Made by a program: the position numbers and the translations under genes. A stretch of DNA of 13,658 nt, from NCBI GenBank assembly GCA_946405675.1, contig CAMJIC010000045.1, positions 1 to 13,658 on the forward strand. The letters run 5' to 3'. The notes under the pieces were generated by a model, which ran no database searches, was not told the origin of the DNA, and saw only the letters and a list, made by a program, of their open reading frames with translations. This document shows, in pieces, positions 1 through 6,271 of this stretch (position 1 is its first letter; the number at the start of each line of letters is the position of its first letter). The stretch is from an uncultured Clostridia bacterium. Its GTDB lineage: Bacteria; Bacillota; Clostridia; Lachnospirales; Lachnospiraceae.

Positions 1-91
1 AGCCTGACCGGCCGGGCAGTGAACTGTGACCTGGCCAGGGTGTGACTTGTAACGTATAGAGTGTCAGCAAATTGGCAACGCATCTTGAAAA

Positions 92-120
92 TTGAACAGG
101 ACTTTCATCCATGGTACAAT
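92..120 (+). promoter_or_regulatory. sigma-70 type promoter of the small gene at 144
   Basis: The sequence shows a -35 box TTGAAC at 92-97, a 17-bp spacer and a -10 box TACAAT at 115-120. This predicts a transcript start near 127 and a very short leader before the ribosome binding site at 131-135. A second TTGAAA lies at 85-90 but its spacing is less favourable. The spacing and the downstream start make this a convincing promoter by eye. Nothing else I can interpret lies in bases 1-91. Confidence 0.65.
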
Positions 121-143
121 CTCCCTGAAGGGAGGCAGAAAGG

Positions 144-299
144 ATGAAGGAAGATATGTCAGTATTCAAAAGTTTCTTGCGGCAGCTTCTCAGGAGACTG
201 AAAGAGCTCCAGGAAGCACATAATGCCGGTGATAAGGAAAAAGTAACAAAGATAATACAGGAACTTGTGGAAGACGCACAAAGCGGCATAGAGGATTAA
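144..299 (+). CDS. small helical protein of unknown function (51 aa)
   Basis: This 51-residue reading frame starts at an ATG with a GGAGG ribosome binding site (131-135) eight bases upstream, and it follows a good promoter at 92-120. It was found by reading the sequence directly. The product starts MKEDMSVFKSFLRQLLRRL and ends in GIED. A basic amphipathic segment (about residues 8-27, with leucines and phenylalanines interleaved with Arg and Lys) is followed by an NAGD turn and an acidic helix (about 31-47). This suggests a helical hairpin or short coiled coil. There is no signal peptide, membrane segment or cysteine pair. I do not recognise a family. It is cytoplasmic by appearance. It could be a small regulatory or partner protein or a remnant of a mobile element. 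Promoter, RBS and codon use together make it likely to be expressed. Confidence 0.6.
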   Translation: MKEDMSVFKSFLRQLLRRLKELQEAHNAGDKEKVTKIIQELVEDAQSGIED

Positions 300-301
300 T
301 T

Positions 302-370
302 ATGATGTTAACGGTCAAAACCCTGAAGCCGAAGAAGACAAGCCGCCAAAGGAAAGGCAATAAGAACTGA
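302..370 (+). CDS. possible 22-aa basic micropeptide coupled to the preceding gene
   Basis: An ATG-ATG start follows the TAA stop of the 51-residue gene with only two bases between them, so translation could be coupled by reinitiation. The predicted peptide, MMLTVKTLKPKKTSRQRKGN followed by KN, is strongly basic (about nine Lys or Arg of 22). There is no separate ribosome binding site except the GAGG within the end of the previous gene. The frame ends just before a degenerate copy of the family 1 repeat and a hairpin. It may be a real micropeptide or chance. I see no family relationship. Confidence 0.25.
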   Translation: MMLTVKTLKPKKTSRQRKGNKN

Positions 371-372
371 AT

Positions 373-396
373 AACAAGTGATCCTATAACAGATGC
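373..396 (-). repeat. degenerate family 1 dispersed repeat copy
   Basis: Read on the minus strand, this stretch matches the first 24 bases of the 38-bp repeat at 12508-12545 at 19 positions, counting by eye and allowing no gaps. It shares ATCTGTTA and ACTTGT at the same spacing. It lies just after the stop of the small reading frames and runs into the hairpin at 394-425. The second half of the 38-bp unit is not recognisable here, so this is a decayed or partial copy. Confidence 0.45.
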
Positions 397-425
397 AAGC
401 CCTGTTCAGTTTTTAAGGGCTTGCA
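394..425. terminator. 10-bp perfect hairpin between convergent transcripts
   Basis: TGCAAGCCCT (394-403) pairs perfectly with AGGGCTTGCA (416-425) across a 12-base loop that contains a run of T. It lies between the small plus-strand genes and the 3' end of the minus-strand CoA-transferase, where a bidirectional terminator would be expected. Neither side has the usual run of uridines directly after the stem. Termination is therefore plausible but unproven, and RNA 3'-end protection is an alternative. Confidence 0.4.
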
Positions 426-501
426 CCATGACCTGCTTTATACTTTATATCTGTAATATGGTAAACCATTTCATAATCTATCAGCGCACCTGATGATTCA
501 A

Positions 502-539
502 ATCTCACCATGATTGTTGGATCTCACCACGTTTGTTGG
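502..539. repeat. two tandem 19-bp imperfect repeats
   Basis: Units ATCTCACCATGATTGTTGG (502-520) and ATCTCACCACGTTTGTTGG (521-539) stand head to tail and differ at two positions. They begin eight bases downstream of the CoA-transferase stop codon (minus strand). Tandem sites spaced 19 bp (nearly two helical turns) could be protein binding sites. They could equally be a small duplication. No further copy was seen in the window. Confidence 0.6.
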
Positions 540-547
540 ATATCCCA

Positions 548-2059
548 TCACAGCTCCACCTCAAACGGCAGTTTGCTGAGTATGTCCTTCTGCACATCGA
601 TCCCGGGGTATGCTTCGATCAGCTTGAGCCCTCTCGGGGTCAGGCGGAACACGCAGCGCTCCGTCACGTAGAGCACCTTCTGCCCGTTCTTGATCGCGCG
701 CTTCGCGGAGAAGCTGATGGAGCGCACCTGCTTCACGAACTTCGGGACTTCCCCCTCCTTCTCGATCTGAACAACGCCTTTTTTCTGCGACACCTCGAGG
801 CCTTTGGTCGTGAAGGTCAGGCAGAATACCACGGTGGAGGTTTTGGCCGTAATGTTGGCGAAGCCCCCGATCCCCGCAAACGCGCCGTCGCTGCGGTGCG
901 CGTTGACATTTCCCTGGGCATCCACCTCATAGGCACCCATAAAGCAGATATCCAGCCCCCCATTGTTATAAAGGTCAAACTGGTTGGCCATGTCATAGAC
1001 AGAAGCCGCTCCGATCACCGCGCCAAAGTATTCCCCCGATACAGGGAAGCCGCCGATGCTCCCGGACTCCACCGTCAAAGTGATATTATCCAGCATCCCG
1101 TTTTTCCGGGCGTGGCGCGTCACCATCTCCGGCAGCCCGATGCCGATATTCACGATGTCGTCCATGCGAAGCTCCGCGGCGGCGCGCCGGCCGATGATAT
1201 TGCCGATCGCGTCATTGCGGACTCTTTTGGTGGAGGCGGCATCAATCCGGTCGTTCCAGACGCTCCACTCATCATAGGAGATCTCAAAGCTGCCGGTCAG
1301 GGCACTCAAGGCATCGTCCTTTGCCTCCGGCTCCACCACGACAATCGCATCCACAAGGCATCCCGGAATGATCGCATTTCTCGGGCGGGACGGCACATTG
1401 ACCAGCTTATCCACCTGCACGATCACCTTCCCGTGGTTGGCCTTGACCGCCTGGCAGATAGACAGGGCATCTCCGGACATATACATGTCATCAAAGGTGA
1501 TATTCCCCTTGCGGTCAGCCGCGGTTCCCTTGATCAGGGCCACCGTCAGCTTCGGCACCTTGTAGTAGAGGAACTCTTCCCCATCCACCTCCACATATTT
1601 CACGAAGGAATCATCAATCGAAAGCCGGTTGATCCCCGGCCCCTCTATCCTGGGATCGACAAAGATGTCCAGGCCGACCTTGGACAGTGCGCCCGGCAGT
1701 CCTCCCGCCTGTGCGCGGATGGCATGGGAAATGCACCCGAGGGGCAGATTATACGCCTCAAACCGGTCCTCCAGCACGATCTTCTTGGTGCTGGGCATGG
1801 CACCGAAATGCCCGCAGATCAGCCTGTCAACCGCGCCTTCGCGGATGTATCCCTCCGCGTTCCGGTTTTCATCCCATACGCCGAAGCCGGCACTGGAGAC
1901 CACCGTCAGATGGTTCGGAGACTGCATGCGCTGATAGCGCCGGTAAAGCGCCTCATGCAGCTCCACCGGGTTTTCGATTCCCACGAATGAGTTGACGCAG
2001 ATGCAGTCCCCATCCCGGATCAGGCGGATCGCTTCATCCGCGCTCATGATCTCGTACAT
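548..2059 (-). CDS. acyl-CoA:acetate/3-ketoacid CoA-transferase, fused alpha-beta (YdiF/Pct type)
   Basis: This 503-residue protein is a class I CoA-transferase with the alpha- and beta-like halves fused in one chain, as in propionate CoA-transferase and YdiF. The N-terminal half (about 1-270) carries the CoA-transferase 1 fold with GHFGAMPS near 83-90. The C-terminal half starts near 285 (IGNIIGRRAA) and has NIGIGLPE (304-311) and the catalytic region VESGSIGGFPVSG, where Glu331 would form the glutamyl-CoA thioester. The family moves CoA between acyl-CoAs and short-chain acids such as acetate, propionate, butyrate or lactate in the cytoplasm. The exact substrate cannot be read from the sequence. 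The ATG start has AAGGGA about six bases upstream; Met5 is an alternative start. The length is slightly under the usual 515-540. It is the last gene of the minus-strand series, 212 bases after lysA, and is probably transcribed separately. Confidence 0.88.
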   Translation of the reverse strand: MYEIMSADEAIRLIRDGDCICVNSFVGIENPVELHEALYRRYQRMQSPNHLTVVSSAGFGVWDENRNAEGYIREGAVDRLICGHFGAMPSTKKIVLEDRFEAYNLPLGCISHAIRAQAGGLPGALSKVGLDIFVDPRIEGPGINRLSIDDSFVKYVEVDGEEFLYYKVPKLTVALIKGTAADRKGNITFDDMYMSGDALSICQAVKANHGKVIVQVDKLVNVPSRPRNAIIPGCLVDAIVVVEPEAKDDALSALTGSFEISYDEWSVWNDRIDAASTKRVRNDAIGNIIGRRAAAELRMDDIVNIGIGLPEMVTRHARKNGMLDNITLTVESGSIGGFPVSGEYFGAVIGAASVYDMANQFDLYNNGGLDICFMGAYEVDAQGNVNAHRSDGAFAGIGGFANITAKTSTVVFCLTFTTKGLEVSQKKGVVQIEKEGEVPKFVKQVRSISFSAKRAIKNGQKVLYVTERCVFRLTPRGLKLIEAYPGIDVQKDILSKLPFEVEL

Positions 2060-2107
2060 ATTCTATCCCTTCCGATTCCAGTCACGCACCGTATCCCTCT
2101 GAACAGA

Positions 2108-2151
2108 TTAGGACCTGTCACGGAATAACTAACTTGTACATCCTGATTGTC
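2108..2151 (+). repeat. family 1 dispersed repeat copy with 4-bp insertion
   Basis: Against the unit at 12506-12545 this copy keeps TTAGGA, CTGT, GAATAAC, TTGTACATC and TTGTC in order. It carries an extra TAAC duplicated after GAATAAC and about seven substitutions. It is oriented opposite to the copy at 2240-2275, so the two form a loose inverted pair in the lysA/CoA-transferase gap. The preceding TCTGAACAG (2098-2106) matches part of family 2. Confidence 0.7.
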
Positions 2152-2185
2152 TTTTCATCCGACCGTACAGCTCAAAAATCAATCA

Positions 2186-2199
2186 CATAGCCCGCTATG
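2186..2199 (-). terminator. weak intrinsic terminator candidate after lysA
   Basis: On the minus strand CATAG-CGGG-CTATG forms a short stem followed within a few bases by a T-rich stretch (TGATTGATTTTT). It lies about 70 bases after the lysA stop codon. The stem is only five or six pairs, so this is a tentative call. Confidence 0.35.
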
Positions 2200-2239
2200 C
2201 TCATGATTTCTGAACTGCACGCTCGAATGAAAATCCTGC

Positions 2240-2275
2240 GCAATCTGCACAAGTTATTTCGTGCCAGTTCCTTAC
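2240..2275 (-). repeat. degenerate family 1 repeat overlapping the lysA stop codon
   Basis: Aligned without gaps to the copy at 3765-3800, 26 of 36 bases agree by eye, including ACAAGTTATT and CCTTAC. The terminal TTA (2272-2274) is the reverse complement of the lysA TAA stop codon. The repeat therefore begins exactly at the end of the gene. Confidence 0.55.
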
Positions 2276-3546
2276 GACGTCTGTGTCAGCTTCTCATACA
2301 CCGGGAAAATATCAAAGGTCGCAAAATAATCCTTCGGTGTCTGCGCCCTTCGGATCAGCTGCACGCTCCCGTCTTCCTTCTTCAGAAGCTCCGCGCTCCA
2401 CAGCCGTCCGTTGTAGTTGTAGCCCATGGCAAAGCCGTGAGCCCCGGTATCGTGGATGACAAGGAAATCACCCATATCAATCTTTGGAAGCATCCGGTCA
2501 ATCGCGAACTTATCATTATTCTCACACAAAGCGCCCACGACATCATACTTCTGACTGCAGGGCGCGTCCTCCTTGCCCAGCACCGTGATGTGGTGGTAAG
2601 CCCCGTACATGGCCGGACGCATCAGGTTCGCCGCGCATGCATCCACCCCGATGTATTCCTTGTAAATGTGCTTTTCATTGATAGCTTTCGTGACGAGGCA
2701 GCCATACGGTCCCATCATGAAGCGTCCCATCTCGGTATAGATCTTCACGTCCCCCATGCCATTTACACGGAGGATCCGGTCATACGCCTCATGTACGCCA
2801 GCTCCGATCTTCAGGATATCCGCGCCCTCCTGATCCGGGCGGTAGGGGATACCGACGCCGCCGGACAGGTTGATGAAGGAAATGTGCACACCAGTCTCTT
2901 CCTTCAGGCGCACCGCAAGCTCGAACAAGGTCGCGGCAAGCGTCGGGTAATAATCATTTCCCACCGTATTGGATACCAGGAATGCATGGATGCCGAATTG
3001 CCTGACACCCTTCTCCTTCATGATCCGGAATGCCTCGAAGATCTGCTCCTGGGTCATCCCGTATTTGGAATCTCCAGGGTTGTCCATGATGCCGTTGGAC
3101 AGCTGATAGACGCCGCCCGGGTTGAACCGGCAGCTCATCGTCTCAGGAAGCTTCCCCAGCGCCTTCTCCACGATCCCGATGTGCGTGATATCATCCAGAT
3201 TGATGATCCCGCCAAGCTCCGCCGCCTTGCAGAATTCCTCCGGCGGCGTGTCATTGGAGGAGAACATGATCTCCGCCCCATGCGCGCCCACCGCGTCGGC
3301 AAGCTGAAGCTCCGTCATGGAGGAGCAGTCAAACCCGCATCCCTCCTCCTTCAGGATCTGCATGAGAAATGGATTCGGCGTAGCCTTCACCGCGAAGTAT
3401 TCCCTGAAACCGGGATTCCAGGAAAATGCCTCATACACCTTCCTCGCGTTCCTCCGGATCCCGGCCTCATCATAAAGATGGAACGGGGTGGGATAGGTTT
3501 TTACGATCTCTTTGACTTCTTCCAGGGTTACAAAGGTTGTTTTCAT
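2272..3546 (-). CDS. lysA: diaminopimelate decarboxylase
   Basis: The product (424 residues) is a fold-type III PLP decarboxylase that converts meso-diaminopimelate to L-lysine, the last step of lysine synthesis, in the cytoplasm. Visible marks are the Schiff-base lysine in YFAVKATPNP (Lys54), the phosphate-binding glycine loop NLSGGVGIPY (226-235), an EMGR stretch (272-275) in place of the usual EPGR, and the active-site cysteine in GALCENNDKF (Cys341). It resembles the divergent lysA type I know from gut Firmicutes rather than the Bacillus type. I chose the ATG at 3546 because GGAG (minus strand of 3557-3560) lies ten bases upstream and the homologous N-terminus MKTTFVT begins there. The longer frame reaching 3633 has a non-conserved basic extension. 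No classical lysine riboswitch is recognisable in the leader. The stop codon lies inside a repeat copy. Confidence 0.92.
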   Translation of the reverse strand: MKTTFVTLEEVKEIVKTYPTPFHLYDEAGIRRNARKVYEAFSWNPGFREYFAVKATPNPFLMQILKEEGCGFDCSSMTELQLADAVGAHGAEIMFSSNDTPPEEFCKAAELGGIINLDDITHIGIVEKALGKLPETMSCRFNPGGVYQLSNGIMDNPGDSKYGMTQEQIFEAFRIMKEKGVRQFGIHAFLVSNTVGNDYYPTLAATLFELAVRLKEETGVHISFINLSGGVGIPYRPDQEGADILKIGAGVHEAYDRILRVNGMGDVKIYTEMGRFMMGPYGCLVTKAINEKHIYKEYIGVDACAANLMRPAMYGAYHHITVLGKEDAPCSQKYDVVGALCENNDKFAIDRMLPKIDMGDFLVIHDTGAHGFAMGYNYNGRLWSAELLKKEDGSVQLIRRAQTPKDYFATFDIFPVYEKLTQTS

Positions 3547-3633
3547 ACTGCTTTTTCTCCTTTTCCGGGGCATCCTGTTGCTCATGCCTTGGTGTACCCC
3601 TGTGCTCATGTTTCTTACGCTGATCTGCCGCAC

Positions 3634-3667
3634 GACTGCAAGTCACCCTCTTGCCAGCGGGGCAGTC
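3634..3667 (-). other. possible alternative hairpins in the lysA leader
   Basis: The 289-base gap between the phosphoglycerol transferase and lysA has no convincing gene. On the minus strand GACTGC (3662-3667) can pair with GCAGTC (3634-3639). GCAAG (3650-3654) can pair with CTTGC (3638-3642). The two stems share bases 3638-3639, so they exclude each other. That is the layout of an attenuator, but no U-tract or leader peptide is evident. The stretch also holds a family 1 repeat at 3760-3797. Confidence 0.2.
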
Positions 3668-3759
3668 AGCGATTGGAACCTCTTCTTAATCCATGAACCG
3701 GAACAAGACGAGATCTGCTTACTACGGCGAGGCTTTCCAACGCAGCAGATGAGCGTTTG

Positions 3760-3797
3760 GACAAGTCAGATGTACAAGTTATTCTGTAACAGATCCT
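3760..3797 (-). repeat. intact 38-bp family 1 dispersed repeat
   Basis: This 38-base stretch is the exact reverse complement of 12508-12545, about 8.7 kb away, with unrelated flanks on both sides. It begins with AGGATCTGTTACAGAATAAC on the minus strand, and ACTTGT occurs twice, 13 bases apart. It lies about 40 bases downstream of the phosphoglycerol transferase stop codon, reading in the same direction as that gene. Confidence 0.9.
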
Positions 3798-3835
3798 TAC
3801 CCTTGCCGCCGGCCAACGGAAGTAGGCGTCTCCCC

Positions 3836-6175
3836 TTAGGAAGATCCGGTTCCTTGCTCCGTGCCCGGCGCCAGGTAAACCCACGTCAGCCTGTTCTTCA
3901 CATCCATCAGATGATTATACTCCAGCATCTGGTAATCATTGATCAGTCCCTTGTTCTTCTCATCCTGGCCTCGCTGTGACCAGCTGTGGAACGCGCCGTC
4001 TTCCCCGACATACGCCCCTGCCGCCAGGGCCGGGATCTGCTTCTGCATTAAGCGCAGGAACTTCTGCTGGGCACTCATGGGCAGCCCTGCCTGCTGCGCC
4101 AGGATCGCGCCCAGATAGTTCACGCTGGTCAGGTCGATGCTCTCGTCCTTCTTCAGTCCGAAATTGTTCCAGATCACGAACGGAACCTGATAATGCTTCT
4201 GCACATCCTCCAGGGATTCCTCCGTCGCGTCAGCCGCGCCGCTGTTGTCAGAAGCCGTCACAAAGCTCGCATTTCCCACCAGGTCGTCGATCACATTCGT
4301 CACATAATCATTCGGCTCATGGTCGCCGAACATCACGATCAGCGTCGGCTCAGTGACATTTTCCTCGAAGTAATCGATCAGCTCCCCGAAGGCCTGATCC
4401 GAATATTTGATCAGCGTCAGGTAACGTTCCGCCGCCACTACGGACGGGCTCTGAACCGGCGCATCGGTCAGCATGACCTCCTCCGAGAATCCGTTGTCGG
4501 TATCCTTCGGAGAATAGCCGGAATGGTTCTGCATTGTAACCAGGAACTGGAACTGGCTGGTGCCCTCTTCCTTGTTCTCGAACAGCTCGATCACCTTGTC
4601 AAATGCACCCTTGTCGCTGACATAGTTCCTCAGCTTATCCGCCCCCGCAAAGGATCCCTGGTCGAGGAAACGGTCAAAACCCATGAGGGGATAAACGCGG
4701 TCTCTCTCCCATCCGCTTCCCTGATAGGGGTGCATGCCGATCGTCTCATAGCCCAGCCCCTTGAGGTAAGTCGCAAAGGTCGGGATCTCGCTGCTGATAT
4801 ATTGCTGGAAGACCACGCTGCCCTCCGGCAGGAATGCCATCGAATCGCCGCTCAGGAATTCATATTCCGTATTCGCCGTATTTCCTCCCTTGACAGAAAC
4901 CAGCAGATGGCCGGAGGTATACTCCTCCATGAGAGCCCGGAAATTCGGCATGTAATCCTCACTGGTATTGAAATCACCCAGCACAGCCAGATCAGAGAAA
5001 GCCTCATTCATAATGACAATGATGTTCGGGTGAACGGTCCCGCCTCCTGCCTGCACAGATGCCGTCGCTTCCGCTCCGTCCGTCTGTGACTGTGCAGACA
5101 AAGTCGCTTCCGTTCCTTCCGTCTGTGCCTGCGCAGGCACAGTCGCCTCCACACCTTCCGTCTGTACCTGCGCAGGCACTGCCGCTTCCGCGCTTTCCGT
5201 CCCTGCCCATGCAGACGCGGCATACTTCTCTTCCGCCTCCTTTGCGATCCGCTCCACCTCCTCAACGCTGTAGCCCTCCGGCTTGTCGATGTCAAGGAAT
5301 GACAGGTTGGACAGGAACGCAGGCCAGAATCCGTTCTTTGCGTAGCGGACATTGGGCGTGAAGAGGGTCGTGTCGATCCCCCAGAAGGATTTCCCCGCAT
5401 CATCCTGAATACCGTGGATCACAAAGACAAGAGCCATGACCGCTGCGATGCTTCCCACGATCCGAAGCGGCAGGAAACGGATCCTGGCTTTCATCTTTCC
5501 GATCGTCAGGAACAGGAAGACAAATGCAAGCGTTGCCAGCAGCATCTGCCAGTAGATCTTATATTCAAAGTTCCCGGCGACGTTGGCCGCAGTGCGGATC
5601 GAAAGGAAATCCCATGGAACGATGGGCGTACCGCGGAACTGCTGGACATAGAAGTTTACGATCGCGATGCCCATCAGAAAGCCGGAAGCGATCCCGTAAC
5701 CAATGGCGAAGCTTCCGCTCACAAAGGCAAGGCTCAGGAAAAACAGGTAAAACAACAGCATATTCAAAAGGAACATACTGCTGAAGGGCTTTGCGATCTC
5801 GTAGGACAGGGATGCGCCCACATGCCAGTATCCCCGGAAATATGCTTCCACCGCAACAAAGGACAAAAGCGGGATCACCGCCGCCCAGACTCCCGTCCAG
5901 ATCTTTGACACGATGCCTTCCGGGATCCGGACAAACCGGTAGATCCCATAGATCAGACACAGCGCAATGGCGATCCCTTCCTTAAACTGCGCCAGAAAAT
6001 CCACAATATTGTCCGTCCAGTAACGCTTTTGCGGCGCGCTGGACGGAAATGAAGTCTTTCCCTGGATCGCAAGAACCGTCAAAACCAGCAGCAAGGCTGT
6101 CAGAATTGCGGATCGTATGATCTCTGATCTCAGTTTCCTGGTTGGATGATTCACGTTTTTGACACCTTCTCCCAT
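3836..6175 (-). CDS. LTA synthase family protein (membrane phosphoglycerol transferase/sulfatase fold)
   Basis: This 779-residue protein has about seven N-terminal membrane segments (roughly 20-38, 67-83, 94-112, 133-153, 155-176, 207-226, 236-256). A linker and then an extracytoplasmic sulfatase-fold domain (about 381-700) follow. Metal and catalytic motifs of the LtaS family are visible: NIIVIMNEAFSD (Glu391), GGNTANTEYEFLSG with the likely nucleophile Thr433, and FGDHEP (Asp618, His619). Members transfer glycerol phosphate from phosphatidylglycerol to teichoic acids or cell-wall glycans; the acceptor here is unknown. Residues 326-377 are four 13-residue repeats (see separate entry). The ATG at 6175 has no good ribosome binding site. 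GGGAGAAGG just inside the frame precedes a GTG at 6154 (residue 8), which may be the true start. It is preceded by rhomboid-like and polyamine transport genes, with family 2 repeats in the gap. Confidence 0.87.
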   Translation of the reverse strand: MGEGVKNVNHPTRKLRSEIIRSAILTALLLVLTVLAIQGKTSFPSSAPQKRYWTDNIVDFLAQFKEGIAIALCLIYGIYRFVRIPEGIVSKIWTGVWAAVIPLLSFVAVEAYFRGYWHVGASLSYEIAKPFSSMFLLNMLLFYLFFLSLAFVSGSFAIGYGIASGFLMGIAIVNFYVQQFRGTPIVPWDFLSIRTAANVAGNFEYKIYWQMLLATLAFVFLFLTIGKMKARIRFLPLRIVGSIAAVMALVFVIHGIQDDAGKSFWGIDTTLFTPNVRYAKNGFWPAFLSNLSFLDIDKPEGYSVEEVERIAKEAEEKYAASAWAGTESAEAAVPAQVQTEGVEATVPAQAQTEGTEATLSAQSQTDGAEATASVQAGGGTVHPNIIVIMNEAFSDLAVLGDFNTSEDYMPNFRALMEEYTSGHLLVSVKGGNTANTEYEFLSGDSMAFLPEGSVVFQQYISSEIPTFATYLKGLGYETIGMHPYQGSGWERDRVYPLMGFDRFLDQGSFAGADKLRNYVSDKGAFDKVIELFENKEEGTSQFQFLVTMQNHSGYSPKDTDNGFSEEVMLTDAPVQSPSVVAAERYLTLIKYSDQAFGELIDYFEENVTEPTLIVMFGDHEPNDYVTNVIDDLVGNASFVTASDNSGAADATEESLEDVQKHYQVPFVIWNNFGLKKDESIDLTSVNYLGAILAQQAGLPMSAQQKFLRLMQKQIPALAAGAYVGEDGAFHSWSQRGQDEKNKGLINDYQMLEYNHLMDVKNRLTWVYLAPGTEQGTGSS
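5045..5200 (-). repeat. four 39-bp tandem repeats in the transferase gene (linker VNTR)
   Basis: Four 13-codon units encode TESAEAAVPAQVQ, TEGVEATVPAQAQ, TEGTEATLSAQSQ and TDGAEATASVQAG (residues 326-377). They connect the membrane part to the catalytic domain. The DNA units are similar but not identical, and the central two are closest. The repeat length is a multiple of three, so gain or loss of units would keep the frame and change only the length of an Ala/Glu/Gln-rich, probably disordered spacer. Confidence 0.85.
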
Positions 6176-6207
6176 CTTTCACTCATGTACCGTCTCAATC
6201 ATACCGA

Positions 6208-6262
6208 GTAACAATACAGGATCCTGTTCTGAACTGTTACGGATCCTGTTCTGTACTGTTAC
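6208..6262. repeat. family 2 repeat: palindromic unit plus tandem 22-bp copy
   Basis: Bases 6219-6240 and 6241-6262 are head-to-tail 22-bp units (GGATCCTGTTCTGAAC then TGTTAC) that differ at one base. The first is embedded in a 33-base element, 6208-6240, bounded by GTAACA and TGTTAC. At its centre is the perfect palindrome ACAGGATCCTGT (6215-6226). It fills most of the gap between the rhomboid-like gene and the phosphoglycerol transferase gene. Confidence 0.85.
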
Positions 6263-6271
6263 AATGCTGAT

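Noticed and set aside
1..91. Possible RNA gene or end of a gene at the left edge
   Set aside because: Only short imperfect GGCC and CAGT/ACTG pairings are visible, with no tRNA-like arrangement and no supported reading frame.
533..1990. Long open frame on the plus strand, antisense to the CoA-transferase
   Set aside because: The minus-strand frame encodes a clear full-length CoA-transferase; the plus-strand frame is His/Arg/Asp-rich with no domain, as expected for a shadow in GC-rich coding DNA.
2197..3696. Long open frame on the plus strand opposite lysA
   Set aside because: It mirrors the lysA coding sequence, has no recognisable domain, and has no ribosome binding site that would support it.
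3547..3835. Lysine riboswitch (L-box) upstream of lysA
   Set aside because: The conserved core segments of the lysine riboswitch were not found in the minus-strand leader; only short, generic stems are present.
5045..5200. CRISPR-like array
   Set aside because: The 39-bp units are contiguous, without spacers, and encode an in-frame protein linker.
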